A DNA stretch of 64,000 bases from Chryseobacterium endalhagicum (GCF_016745235.1 NZ_JAELVM010000001.1:199856-263855); one strand, 5' to 3'; shown: positions 1-8,381, counted from the first letter of the stretch. Notes: generated by a model not told the origin, from the sequence alone. Numbers and translations: made by a program.

Positions 1-465
1 ATACTGGATAATTTGATAAAGTTCTTCTTCAGAACTCAGTGTGTAATCTTGTATCGGAAACACAAGATTTTCCGGGAGCAAAATTACGGAAAAATCAGGA
101 ATTTGTTCCGATGTATGCAGAATATATTCCACATCTACCTGATTATTTAATAAAAATTTAATGTTTTCTTCTTCTGTGAAGAGCTCGGTCTGTAGTTTTT
201 TTTGCTTACTTTCCGAAGATCTGTTGGAAATAAAGGTAAAACAGGTCTTGGTAGATTTGTGGTAGGCCTCAAATCTGGGAAAAAAATAATCATAATAAGC
301 CCCGTGAATAATCACATCTTTCTTTCTGGAAAAGGCAAGGCCGTTGATTTGATTTATTTTGTAGAAAAACTCATGAGCGGGTACATCTTTTGCTAATCTT
401 ACCAATCCTATGGCAATATCTTCAAATTCTATATCATCCGGATCATAAAGTTTTTGAATTTCCAA
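1..465 (-). CDS. IPExxxVDY family protein (3' end outside window)
   Basis: Reading down from 465 gives 155 open codons that leave the window without a stop. The translation starts LEIQKLYDPDDIEFEDIA and ends near the edge with LPENLVFPIQDYTL, which fits the C-terminal IPE...VDY motif that names this small uncharacterised Bacteroidota family. Family members are about this long, so only a few residues should be missing. The only plausible start is a TTG at 465: an in-frame TAA lies seven codons upstream and there is no ATG. The start overlaps the last 23 bases of rnc, so the two are probably translationally coupled. Function unknown; its place after acpP-fabF-rnc is, from memory, a conserved flavobacterial arrangement. 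Confidence 0.75.
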   Translation of the reverse strand, partial: MEIQKLYDPDDIEFEDIAIGLVRLAKDVPAHEFFYKINQINGLAFSRKKDVIIHGAYYDYFFPRFEAYHKSTKTCFTFISNRSSESKQKKLQTELFTEEENIKFLLNNQVDVEYILHTSEQIPDFSVILLPENLVFPIQDYTLSSEEELYQIIQY

Positions 466-1204
466 GTATGTTTTCTTTTTTGTTTAAAATATAAAATGCC
501 CGCTGTGCTGCTTTTTCTTCTGCCTTCTTTTTGGAAGTTTCCGTCGCGTTGGCGATCTTCTCTTCTCCCAGCCAGACATGGCACCTGAACACCACAGATT
601 TATTGACCTGGACTTCTTCGCAGGTCTCGTATTTTATATTTACTTTTTTCTTCTGGCTCCATTCAAGCAGAAGACCTTTGTAGCTTACAATTTTATTTTC
701 AAGCTTGTTAATTTCAGTAGGCGTAAGCAATCTTTCCAGAATGATCCTTTTGCAGGTATCATAATGAAAGTCCAGATAAACAGCACCAATAAGTGCCTCA
801 AATAAATTTCCGGAAATGTTTTCACCCAATGCCGCAGATCCCTGCTTCTGCAAAAGATCGATAAGCTTCAGGTCTTCACCTAATTTATTAAGATTCTTCC
901 TATTAACAATTTTAGATTTCATCTGCGTCAGATATCCTTCATTAGCCTGAGGATAGGTCTGGAACAGATGACAGGAAATAATTGTACCCAAAACAGAATC
1001 TCCCAAAAATTCAAGTCGTTCATAATTGCTGTCTTGATTTTTAGAAGAACTTTTTAAAGAAAAGGCTTCACGGTAAAGAGCGACATTCTGAACCTCTGCA
1101 CCGATGATTTTTTTCAATTCGGTACTCAGGAAGTAGTCTCTCTCCGTTAATTTTCTTTTTCTTTGTCTGAGAAGGAATTTAGAAAAGTATTTCTGTAACT
1201 CCAT
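443..1204 (-). CDS. rnc: ribonuclease III
   Basis: Endonuclease for double-stranded RNA, active in rRNA and mRNA maturation in the cytoplasm. 253 residues, usual length for a flavobacterial enzyme. The family signature ERLEFLGDS lies at residues 62-70, the second acidic catalytic patch is at NLFEALIGAVYLD (Glu136), and a C-terminal double-stranded RNA-binding domain (about 172-240) ends in the basic helix KKKAEEKAAQRA. The gene starts 9 bp after fabF and overlaps the next gene at its 3' end, so fabF, rnc and the IPExxxVDY gene look like one transcript. Confidence 0.96.
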   Translation of the reverse strand: MELQKYFSKFLLRQRKRKLTERDYFLSTELKKIIGAEVQNVALYREAFSLKSSSKNQDSNYERLEFLGDSVLGTIISCHLFQTYPQANEGYLTQMKSKIVNRKNLNKLGEDLKLIDLLQKQGSAALGENISGNLFEALIGAVYLDFHYDTCKRIILERLLTPTEINKLENKIVSYKGLLLEWSQKKKVNIKYETCEEVQVNKSVVFRCHVWLGEEKIANATETSKKKAEEKAAQRAFYILNKKENILGNSKTL

Positions 1205-1213
1205 TCATTGAAT

Positions 1214-2458
1214 TTAGATTTTCTTAAATAGAACGCAGGCGTTGTGCCCGCCAAATCCAAAAGTATTGCTCATGGCTACTTTTACATCTTTCTTCACAGC
1301 GTCGTTGAATGTGAAATTCAGTCGGCTGTCAATGTTTTCATCATCAGTAAAATGGTTGATGGTAGGCGGAACGATACCATGAATAATAGTTCCTAATGCA
1401 GCGATAGCTTCAATAACTCCGGCAGCTCCCAGAAGGTGCCCGGTCATTGATTTTGTAGAATTGATCTGAATGTCAAAAGCGTGCTCGCCTAATAATTTCG
1501 AAATTGCGTTGGATTCTGCAATATCTCCTAATGGAGTAGAGGTACCATGCATGTTGATATGGTCTACTTCATCAGCAGTTAAGCCTGCATCTTCCAGACA
1601 GTTTTTCATTACCAGATAAGCGCCAAGGCCTTCAGGATGTGGGGCAGTCATATGGTGTGCATCTGCACTCATACCGCCACCCAGCAATTCTGCATAAATG
1701 GTAGCGCCACGTTTTACCGCGTGCTCGTATTCTTCAAGGATGATACACCCTGCTCCTTCGCCCAGTACAAAGCCATCTCTGTCTTTATCAAAAGGTCTTG
1801 AAGCGGTTTTAGGATCATCATTTCTTGTAGAAAGTGCCATCATCGCATTAAATCCACCGACACCACTTGCTGTAACGGCTGCTTCAGAGCCTCCGCATAC
1901 AATCACGTCAGCTTTTCCAAGCTGGATAATCATCTTAGAATCTATCAGAGCGTTGGCTGAAGAGGCACAGGCTGATACCGTAGTATAATTCGGCCCGTGG
2001 AAGCCATACTCTATGGAGATATGTCCTGGAGTGATATCCGCAATCATTTTAGGAATAAAGAATGGGTTGAATCTCGGAATTTCCGTATTGGCCCATCCTA
2101 AAACTTCAGTTTCGAATGTTTCTAAACCTCCGATTCCTGAACCCCAGATTACCCCGACTCTGTTTTTATCCACATTGTCTTCAATAATTCCGGAGTGTGC
2201 TACCGCTTCTCTTGCGGCTACAAGCCCAAGCTGCGTATTCCGGTCCATTTTCTTTGCTTCTTTCTTATCGAAATGCTGCAACGGATCGAAACCCTTCACT
2301 TCACAAGCGAACTTTGTTTTAAAGTTTGTGGCATCAAAAAGAGTAATCGGAGCAGCACCGCTCTCACCTTTAAGAAGATTTTCCCAGTATTCTTTTGCAT
2401 TATTTCCAATCGGTGTTATTGCGCCAAAACCGGTTACAACTACTCTTTTTAATTCCAT
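1214..2458 (-). CDS. fabF: beta-ketoacyl-ACP synthase II (KAS II)
   Basis: Condensing enzyme of type II fatty acid synthesis: elongates acyl-ACP with malonyl-ACP in the cytosol. 414 residues, full family length. The catalytic triad is complete: Cys164 in VSACASS, His304 in MHGTSTPLGD and His341 in MTGHLLGAAG. The glycine-rich GFGGHNACV tail is present. It lies 34 bp after acpP, whose product carries its substrates, so both probably share the acpP promoter. Nothing unusual seen. Confidence 0.97.
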   Translation of the reverse strand: MELKRVVVTGFGAITPIGNNAKEYWENLLKGESGAAPITLFDATNFKTKFACEVKGFDPLQHFDKKEAKKMDRNTQLGLVAAREAVAHSGIIEDNVDKNRVGVIWGSGIGGLETFETEVLGWANTEIPRFNPFFIPKMIADITPGHISIEYGFHGPNYTTVSACASSANALIDSKMIIQLGKADVIVCGGSEAAVTASGVGGFNAMMALSTRNDDPKTASRPFDKDRDGFVLGEGAGCIILEEYEHAVKRGATIYAELLGGGMSADAHHMTAPHPEGLGAYLVMKNCLEDAGLTADEVDHINMHGTSTPLGDIAESNAISKLLGEHAFDIQINSTKSMTGHLLGAAGVIEAIAALGTIIHGIVPPTINHFTDDENIDSRLNFTFNDAVKKDVKVAMSNTFGFGGHNACVLFKKI

Positions 2459-2492
2459 AAACTTTTAAAATTTTCTTTTTTGTTGAAGAATA

Positions 2493-2732
2493 TTATTTAT
2501 TTACTACTTCTTCGATGTAAGCGATAGCGTGACCTACAGTAGTAATTTTTTCAGCCTGATCATCAGGGATTTGAATATTGAATTCTTTTTCAAATTCCAT
2601 GATTAACTCAACTGTATCCAATGAGTCAGCTCCTAAATCGTTAGTGAAGCTAGCTTCAGGAGTTACTTCTGTTTCTTCAACGTCAAGCTTATCAGCGATG
2701 ATAGCTTTTACTCTTGATGCAATGTCTGACAT
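2493..2732 (-). CDS. acpP: acyl carrier protein
   Basis: Carries growing acyl chains on a 4'-phosphopantetheine arm during fatty acid synthesis. 79 residues, typical size. The attachment serine is Ser37 in the [12 protein letters not shown] motif, followed by the acidic recognition helix ([12 protein letters not shown]). First gene of the acpP-fabF-rnc run, with a recognisable Bacteroidota promoter upstream. Confidence 0.97.
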   Translation of the reverse strand: MSDIASRVKAIIADKLDVEETEVTPEASFTNDLGADSLDTVELIMEFEKEFNIQIPDDQAEKITTVGHAIAYIEEVVNK

Positions 2733-2763
2733 AGTAAATTATTTTTTTAATTGTTAGATGGTG

Positions 2764-2771
2764 CAAATATA
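2764..2771 (-). promoter_or_regulatory. -7 box of the acpP promoter
   Basis: On the minus strand the sequence reads TATATTTG about 32 bases before the acpP start, matching the Bacteroidota -7 consensus TAnnTTTG. No good TTTG/TTG -33 box is visible at the usual distance, so strength is uncertain. Confidence 0.6.
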
Positions 2772-3089
2772 TAAAATTCTTCACGATAAAACATTTTTTT
2801 AGTCTTTTTTGTGGGTAGACTATCCTGATTTTGGCATGAAAAGTTTTAGTGTTTTAATTTTCAGGCATTTATGTTGAGCAGATAAATCATATCCAAATTG
2901 ATCGCTCTGAGCTGTTTAATCGGTTGATCTGATATTATGATAAATGATCGGTTGAAATCTGAATCAATACTCTTTTGAAATACGCTGTGTATTTTCTGAG
3001 CTTTTTAACAAAGTTGAATTGAGCTGTCTGGCAAAACACTTCGTCTGAAATTGCCTGAACTTTGTCTCATGCAATTAAAACAAAAAAAT
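2772..3089. other. intergenic region between divergent acpP and aldehyde dehydrogenase genes
   Basis: About 320 bp holding the far part of the acpP promoter and whatever drives the aldehyde dehydrogenase gene. A CTTTG near 3060 is only a partial -7 box. I see no convincing hairpin, ORF or RNA here. Confidence 0.5.
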
Positions 3090-4505
3090 ATGAAACGTAT
3101 AGACACCGCTTATATTGACGGAAAATTTACAGCACTGCATGGGACAGAAATCTTTGATCTTATTAATCCTTCCAATCATGAGAAAATAGGGGAAGTGGTT
3201 TTAGGAGACAAAACGGATACGCAAAAAGCAATTGCTGCTGCTAAAACAGCTTTTAAAACATTCTCCAAAACAACAGTGGAAGAGCGTATTGAAATTCTTG
3301 GAAATTTAAAAAGAGCTGTAGAAAAGAGAGAAAACGAACTGATCGAAACTATGATTCTGGAATATGGTGGAACCCGGCAGTTCTGTACCATGAGCTTTCA
3401 GAATATGCTGGGCTCTTTTGAACATATGATAGAAACGTTACGCCATTTCGGGTTTGAAAGAAAAGCGGGAAAGACCCTTGTGCAAATGACCTCTGTAGGA
3501 GTGGTAGGTATTATCACGCCCTGGAATTCCAGCAACAGTTTTATCTGTAATAAATTTGCCACAGCAGTTGCTGCCGGATGTACGGTTGTGGTAAAACCTA
3601 GTGAAATGAGCGCTCTTCAGACTCAGCTTATTATAGAATGCTTTCATGAAGCGGGTCTGCCGGATGGAGTTTTCAACGTAGTCAACGGATTGGGAAGCGT
3701 AGTTGGTCATGAAATCGTCAGTCATCCGGATGTTGCTAAAATATCTTTTACAGGCTCTACCCATACAGGAAAAATGATTGCTAAAGGAGCTGTAGACAGC
3801 ATGAAAAGAGTAACGCTGGAGCTTGGCGGGAAATCGCCTAATATTATTCTGGAAGACGCAGATTTTAAGAAAGCCATTCCCCAGGCGGTTTTCGGGGCTT
3901 ATATGAACAGCGGGCAGGCGTGTATTGCTCCAACCCGTTTGCTGGTGCCTCAATCTAAGCTGGAAGAAGTGAATCAGCTTGTGAAAGAAACAGTTCTTCA
4001 GGTTGTTGTAGGAAATCCTGCGGATGAAAATACCCACGTTGGACCTATGGTTTCCGAAAAGCAGTATGAACGCGTGCAGAGCTATATTCAGCTTGGTTTA
4101 GATGAAGGAGCTGAATTATTAGCCGGTGGAACGGGTAAGCCCGAAGGCCTTGAAGATGGGAATTTCGTCAAAGCTACTGTTTTCACCAATGTACGGAACG
4201 ATATGCGTATTGCACAGGAGGAGATTTTCGGGCCTGTACTTTCTATTATCACCTATCAGGATGAAGAAGACGCTGTTGCTATTGCCAATGATACCGAATA
4301 CGGTCTGGCTGCTTATGTGACTTCTGCGGATGAAAGCCGTGCGTTGAAAGTGGCCTCTCAGATTGAAGCGGGAAGGGTGTGTGTGAATGGTTTTAAACAT
4401 GATCCGCTGGCACCGTTCGGAGGATTCAAGCAATCGGGGGTTGGAAGGGAGTTTGGTACGTATGGTTTGGAAGAATATCTGGAACCGAAATCCATTTTGA
4501 TTTAA
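3090..4505 (+). CDS. NAD(P)-dependent aldehyde dehydrogenase family protein
   Basis: Oxidises an aldehyde to the acid with NAD(P)+; substrate not predictable. The chosen start (MKRIDTAYIDGKF) gives 471 residues and leaves out 13 unlikely residues of a longer frame. Catalytic residues are visible: Glu244 in LELGGKSP and nucleophile Cys278 in NSGQACIAPTR. The Rossmann motif is FTGSTHTGK (about 220-228) and the closing motif is APFGGFKQSGVGRE. The AraC regulator downstream is on the same strand, separated by a hairpin, and could control this gene (inference). Confidence 0.9.
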   Translation: MKRIDTAYIDGKFTALHGTEIFDLINPSNHEKIGEVVLGDKTDTQKAIAAAKTAFKTFSKTTVEERIEILGNLKRAVEKRENELIETMILEYGGTRQFCTMSFQNMLGSFEHMIETLRHFGFERKAGKTLVQMTSVGVVGIITPWNSSNSFICNKFATAVAAGCTVVVKPSEMSALQTQLIIECFHEAGLPDGVFNVVNGLGSVVGHEIVSHPDVAKISFTGSTHTGKMIAKGAVDSMKRVTLELGGKSPNIILEDADFKKAIPQAVFGAYMNSGQACIAPTRLLVPQSKLEEVNQLVKETVLQVVVGNPADENTHVGPMVSEKQYERVQSYIQLGLDEGAELLAGGTGKPEGLEDGNFVKATVFTNVRNDMRIAQEEIFGPVLSIITYQDEEDAVAIANDTEYGLAAYVTSADESRALKVASQIEAGRVCVNGFKHDPLAPFGGFKQSGVGREFGTYGLEEYLEPKSILI

Positions 4506-4529
4506 ACGAACAAAAATATTAAATTGAAC

Positions 4530-4559
4530 AGTCAAGTCAGAAGCTTTTTTGACTTGACT
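4530..4559 (+). terminator. hairpin between aldehyde dehydrogenase and AraC genes
   Basis: Perfect 10-bp stem AGTCAAGTCA / TGACTTGACT around a 10-base loop that holds a T run. Only two Ts follow, so it is terminator-like but may instead be partial read-through or an operator for the AraC protein. Confidence 0.5.
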
Positions 4560-4573
4560 TTAATATAACCAAA

Positions 4574-5368
4574 ATGCCCGAAAGTATCAATTACATCAAT
4601 TATTCCTGTTATTTCACCACGTTTCGTGAAGGTGAGCAGTTTGCGTCTTACAATTCGTTATCTATGGTGATTTCGGGAGAAATGGAGCTTAATGACGGTG
4701 TTCACAGGAGCGTGTTTCGCAGCGGCGATGTGTATCTGGTAAGGAAAAATCAGTTGCTGAAATTTCTGAAAAAGCCGGGTGAAGAAGCAGAATTTAAATC
4801 GTTGTCTATCCGGTTTGATGATGAAATGCTGAAACAGATGAGTACGGAAGAAAATTTTGTCCTTCAGGAACGGGTGAAAACGCCTGCTTATATTGAGCTG
4901 TCTGATGTGCCGCATCTGAAATACTTTATGGAATCTCTGCTGCAGTATCAGGATCTGCTGGAAAATAAATCTCCTGAACTGGCTCTGTTAAAGCAAAAGG
5001 AAGCCCTGATTCTTTTATTTGGGTACGATCCGCTGCTGAAAAATATTCTGTACGATATTTCTGATCCGTACAAAATAGATCTTGAGGGATTTATGCTCAG
5101 GAATTATCATTTTAATGTAAAACTCGACCGTTTTGCTTACCTCACCGGAAGAAGTCTGGCTACTTTTAAACGTGATTTTGATAAAATATTCAAAACTGCT
5201 CCGGGAAAATGGCTCCTTGAAAAAAGACTTCAGGAGGCCCGGTATCTTTTGGAGAAAGGGAGAAAAGCGTCTGATATTTATCTTGATCTGGGTTTTGAGG
5301 ATCTTTCCCACTTTTCATTTGCCTTTAAGAAACAGTATGGCTTGCCGCCAAGTAAGCTGTCACTATAA
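4574..5368 (+). CDS. AraC family transcriptional regulator
   Basis: 264 residues. The N-terminal half (about 1-150) is a cupin-like sensing domain, rich in beta-strand patterns such as VHRSVFRSGDVYLVRKNQLLKFL. The C-terminal 95 residues are the double helix-turn-helix of AraC/XylS regulators, with the second-helix signature IYLDLGFEDLSHFSFAFKKQYGLPPSK. Probably activates a nearby catabolic gene, the aldehyde dehydrogenase being the obvious candidate. Effector unknown. Confidence 0.88.
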   Translation: MPESINYINYSCYFTTFREGEQFASYNSLSMVISGEMELNDGVHRSVFRSGDVYLVRKNQLLKFLKKPGEEAEFKSLSIRFDDEMLKQMSTEENFVLQERVKTPAYIELSDVPHLKYFMESLLQYQDLLENKSPELALLKQKEALILLFGYDPLLKNILYDISDPYKIDLEGFMLRNYHFNVKLDRFAYLTGRSLATFKRDFDKIFKTAPGKWLLEKRLQEARYLLEKGRKASDIYLDLGFEDLSHFSFAFKKQYGLPPSKLSL

Positions 5369-5401
5369 AACAATCCGTTTTTGTATATCCTGATCAATTA
5401 C

Positions 5402-5430
5402 AAGAGAATTTATTTAGATTCTCTTTTTTT
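5402..5430 (+). terminator. rho-independent terminator after the AraC gene
   Basis: Stem AAGAGAAT / ATTCTCTT (8 bp), 8-base loop, then a run of Ts. Placed 33 bp after the AraC stop codon. Confidence 0.75.
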
Positions 5431-5729
5431 GTGGAATAAAGCGGAATCTTTCATTCTTTTAATCTTGCAGCAAAAAATATTTTTACCGAAATCTCTTTTT
5501 GCTGATTCTTTAATTTTTCACCATGTGTTGAATGTGTGGCTGCTGCTAACACTGTCTTTCAGGTGAATTATAATAAATAAAAATGTCTTTTTATTAACAT
5601 AATATTAAGAGTGAAAATGAAAAATGACAGATATCTGCTATATGTTTTGATTTTCCGGCCTACTAACTTTGTCCCCAGATACTTCCGATACAGTTCGGCT
5701 AAAAAAAACACAACCATTTTGCTCAATTA
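5431..5729. other. intergenic region upstream of the small exported protein pair
   Basis: A/T-rich, no supported gene. A candidate promoter lies at 5645-5671: TTTTG, then TAACTTTG at 5664-5671 (spacing 14, shorter than usual). Transcription from it would give a leader of about 100 bases that contains an AAACACAACC stretch like the leaders of other surface-protein genes in this window. Confidence 0.4.
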
Positions 5730-5760
5730 AATTACAGATCTTTTTAAAGAATTGTAATCA
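5730..5760 (+). repeat. conserved leader hairpin, copy 1
   Basis: An ATTACAG...TTGTAAT inverted repeat around TCTTTTTAAAGA, 17 bases before the start of the next gene. A very similar hairpin recurs at 6952-6982 before the next cluster. Confidence 0.5.
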
Positions 5761-5777
5761 AATATAAATGAAAAACG

Positions 5778-6068
5778 ATGAAAAAAATAATGATTTTGAC
5801 AGGTACAGTATTATGCACTTCGTATTTTTTTGGACAGGTTGCCATTAATACTGAAACTCCGCATCCATCAAGTATTCTTACCGTGGCTCCAACAGATTTA
5901 AAGGGACAGTATAAGGGAACTCTTTTAAGCCCTATGACAACGAGCCAGATCAGCAATATACCCAGTCCGGCTAACGGCCTGATGGTGTATGATACTGAAA
6001 AAAGGTGTTTAAAAGTGAATAAAGGAACTCCGGCCGCATCCCGATGGGTGTGTATAAGAATTAAATAG
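5778..6068 (+). CDS. small exported protein with VAINTETP surface-protein module
   Basis: 96 residues with a signal peptide (MKKIMILTGTVLCTSYFFGQ). The mature part begins VAINTETPHPSSIL, the common start of Bacteroidota surface proteins (usually VGINT-NP). It continues with GTLLSPMTTSQ...PANGLMVYDTEKRCL and ends after RWVCIRIK. The whole mature protein matches the N-terminal 80 or so residues of the next gene, so it is a stand-alone copy of that module. Role unknown, probably cell surface. 14 bp separate it from the next gene. Confidence 0.72.
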   Translation: MKKIMILTGTVLCTSYFFGQVAINTETPHPSSILTVAPTDLKGQYKGTLLSPMTTSQISNIPSPANGLMVYDTEKRCLKVNKGTPAASRWVCIRIK

Positions 6069-6082
6069 CAAAAAATAAATGT

Positions 6083-6898
6083 ATGAAAAAGAATAAATTA
6101 ACTTCTATAATAGGTATAGCAGCGGGTATTATTTTATCAAAAGGGCAAGTCGGAATAGGCACTTCAGCACCTGATGCCTCTGCTAATCTGCATGTATCAC
6201 CAACCAATACCTCCAATCAATATAAAGGAACTTTATTGGGGACAATGTCTACGGCCAACCGAAATTCTATTTCCCAGCCGGCAACAGGTCTGATGATTTA
6301 TAATACAACGGATAATTGTCTGCAGGTAAATAATGGTACACCAGGTTCTCCCCGCTGGGAATGCCTGAGCGAAGAACCTAATCTTCCTTTCGGGACGATG
6401 ACTTTTGGACGGTATAAACCTATCTACCCCGGGATTACCGCAAGTGTAATCTCTATACCTCCTCCTCAATATAGTTCTACCAATAATCAGTTGTATGGGG
6501 CTTATCCTGCCAATGGAAATTTTGCTTCGAATGATCTGTTCCGGATAGATGTGGGAAGAAGAACCGGAGATACTTATTCAGCCGTCCTATATAATGTTTC
6601 AGGAGAAAGAATTACGTTCAACTATAACAGTAATGCCTATCACAATCCTGTATTGGCTAGTAATATCAGTTTAAATAATAATCAGGGAAGATTTATAGAC
6701 GGTGATAATATTACTTACTACAGAGAGGCGCAGAATTGCTATGTAACGGTCACTTCTCCGGCTAAATGGGCGGGAAGAAAGTTTTTAATAGGAGTGAATC
6801 TGTTTAAAGAGGACATTTCGAGCGTTATTGAATTGGGAGGGAATGCAGGCGGAAAGGAAAATCAATCTATGCTTACTTATATTTTTGAATTTAAATAA
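6083..6898 (+). CDS. exported VGIGT surface protein, paralogue of its neighbour
   Basis: 271 residues. Signal peptide (residues 1-22), then VGIGTSAPDASANLHV and the same module as the upstream gene (YKGTLLGTMST...ATGLMIYNTTDNCLQVNNGTP..RWEC, to about residue 95). A unique C-terminal half of about 175 residues has Gly, Asn and Tyr-rich beta patterns. No T9SS sorting tail is visible. Probably co-transcribed with the preceding gene; function not recognised. Confidence 0.72.
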   Translation: MKKNKLTSIIGIAAGIILSKGQVGIGTSAPDASANLHVSPTNTSNQYKGTLLGTMSTANRNSISQPATGLMIYNTTDNCLQVNNGTPGSPRWECLSEEPNLPFGTMTFGRYKPIYPGITASVISIPPPQYSSTNNQLYGAYPANGNFASNDLFRIDVGRRTGDTYSAVLYNVSGERITFNYNSNAYHNPVLASNISLNNNQGRFIDGDNITYYREAQNCYVTVTSPAKWAGRKFLIGVNLFKEDISSVIELGGNAGGKENQSMLTYIFEFK

Positions 6899-6951
6899 CT
6901 GTTATTTGAGTTCTACATCATATAAAAGACACATTTTATATATTTTATTAT

Positions 6952-6982
6952 GATTACAGGTCTTTTTTAAGGCTTGTAATCT
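6952..6982 (+). repeat. conserved leader hairpin, copy 2
   Basis: GATTACA / TGTAATC arms continue inward (GGTCTT / AAGGCT with wobble pairs) to about 13 pairs with a TTTT loop. It closely resembles copy 1 at 5730-5760. Lies about 50 bp before the 7031 gene and about 55 bp after the surface-protein gene, so it could be a leader element or a weak terminator. Confidence 0.5.
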
Positions 6983-7030
6983 AATAAGAAATATTCGATT
7001 CTATATTCAACAGCTTAAAATAGAGAATGA

Positions 7031-7450
7031 ATGGATTTTAAAAATATACATATAGGCGGGATGATTCAGAAAAGAGTATTGGAATCCGGAATTGAAATAC
7101 TCCGTATTTGTAAATTTCTTAAGTGTTCAGAAGATGAAATCAATATTATGTATACTTCAAAAAGTCTTGATTCGGAACTTATCCTGAGATGGAGTAAACT
7201 TTTGGAATATGATTTTTTTAGAATTTATACCCAGCATTTGATTTTATATGCTCCGGTATTGGTCAGAGAAACTGAGGTAAAACAAAAATCGGAACTGCCA
7301 AGATTCAGGAAGAACATTTATACAAAAGAAATTATTGATTTTATTTTAAGCCAGATAGAAAACGGGGAAAAAACCAGAGCTCAGGTGATTGAGGAGTACA
7401 GAATCCCGAAAACCACATTATACAAATGGCTTGGAAAATATAAACCGTAA
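7031..7450 (+). CDS. transposase-like helix-turn-helix protein
   Basis: 139 residues. The N-terminal half resembles a Cro/XRE-like fold (GGMIQKRVLESGIEILRICKFLKCSEDEINIMYTSKSLD). The C-terminal 45 residues are a second helix-turn-helix (EIIDFILSQIENGEKTRAQVIEEYRIPKTTLYKWLGKYKP) of the kind in transposase OrfA proteins. No transposase catalytic gene or terminal repeats are nearby, so it is more likely a domesticated regulator than part of an insertion sequence (inference). Followed at 30 bp by another small HTH gene. Confidence 0.7.
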   Translation: MDFKNIHIGGMIQKRVLESGIEILRICKFLKCSEDEINIMYTSKSLDSELILRWSKLLEYDFFRIYTQHLILYAPVLVRETEVKQKSELPRFRKNIYTKEIIDFILSQIENGEKTRAQVIEEYRIPKTTLYKWLGKYKP

Positions 7451-7480
7451 GAGTACTTATCTTATAAATACAAAAGAGTC

Positions 7481-7780
7481 ATGGAAAATAAAGAACCTGA
7501 TTATGTGAGGATTTTTTCAGACATCATATCGAAAAAGTTTCCGGAAAAAAAATCCAGCTGCAAACATTTCCTGAAAAAGGAAAAGCTATCCTCGTTGGAG
7601 GTTATAGCCCTCAATCGTATTTTATTTCATGATGGTGAAATAAATAATGACCACCGGTCTTATGATCATGAAAGTATCACTCAGATATTGGAATATCAAA
7701 GAAAACACAGAATGACGAATACAGAAATAGCCTCAGTATTTAAATTAAGCAGGAATACTTTGGCTGCATGGAAAAAATAA
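7481..7780 (+). CDS. small helix-turn-helix protein
   Basis: 99 residues, ending in TNTEIASVFKLSRNTLAAWKK, the same style of C-terminal transposase-like helix-turn-helix as the upstream gene. The N-terminal part (IFSDIISKKFPEKK...LSSLEVIALNRILF) is helical with no recognised domain. Likely a DNA-binding partner or paralogue of the upstream protein in one operon (30 bp gap). Confidence 0.65.
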   Translation: MENKEPDYVRIFSDIISKKFPEKKSSCKHFLKKEKLSSLEVIALNRILFHDGEINNDHRSYDHESITQILEYQRKHRMTNTEIASVFKLSRNTLAAWKK

Positions 7781-7805
7781 TTCAGGGAAAAACAAAACTT
7801 AACAA

Positions 7806-8081
7806 ATGAAAAATATTTCTGGCATGGGTAATAAAAAATTTTACTTCAACAAAAAATATTATTTCTATGATAGAAATCAAAGCATCATCCTATCAGAAGA
7901 CCAGCTGGTAGGAAAAAAGATGGATGATCTCGATGGTTTTTTCACCGATTTTAAAGTACGGAAAATACATCCAAAGGAATGTGTTTTTGTCCTGAAAAGA
8001 TCATTTTTCGGAATATTCAAATTAAAACTGCATTTATATCTTACCGAAGATACGGTATATGATTATGCTATTCTCAATTAA
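7806..8081 (+). CDS. small protein of unknown function
   Basis: 91 residues, basic and aromatic (KKFYFNKKYYFYDRNQSIILSED), with beta-rich repeats such as CVFVLKRSFFGIFKLKLHLYL. No signal peptide or membrane segment. 25 bp after the HTH gene, so probably the third gene of that operon. Family not recognised. Confidence 0.55.
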   Translation: MKNISGMGNKKFYFNKKYYFYDRNQSIILSEDQLVGKKMDDLDGFFTDFKVRKIHPKECVFVLKRSFFGIFKLKLHLYLTEDTVYDYAILN

Positions 8082-8381
8082 ACTTAACACTGCATCGGTA
8101 TATTCTTTTATTCTTTCTATATTTTTTAGAGTTTGATTTAATTCCTTCTATCAATTTGTTTGGATACCGATGCTTTGTTTTATGCAGGATTTACAATCTG
8201 TAAGTGTTTTACGGATTCCTTTACAGTATGGGCAGTGTCTTTTTAAAGATAAACGCTCCTTCTTTAATCATTTCTTATAACCATTTAAACGCTTCATTAT
8301 TTCTTTGAGGTTTTTCACGAATGCTCCTGTTGTATCCGGACAGGCATCATTGGCGTGCGTTAAATTAATATCTGTTATGTT
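8082..8381. other. 300-bp gap with spaced inverted repeat and gene-like remnant
   Basis: A perfect 10-bp inverted repeat (GCATCGGTAT at 8092-8101, ATACCGATGC at 8164-8173) is spaced by 62 bases. On the minus strand 8151-8267 is open for 38 codons and encodes HCPYCKG...DCKSCIK, a four-cysteine zinc-ribbon-like pattern, but with no start codon. It may be a decayed gene. No clear promoter for the following regulator was found. Confidence 0.4.

Noticed and set aside
202..396. 64-codon plus-strand frame at the window start
   Set aside because: Lies wholly inside the IPExxxVDY gene on the other strand, which has family motifs.
5381..5566. 61-codon frame after the AraC gene
   Set aside because: Runs through the AraC terminator hairpin and has low-complexity Leu/Phe composition; no start context.
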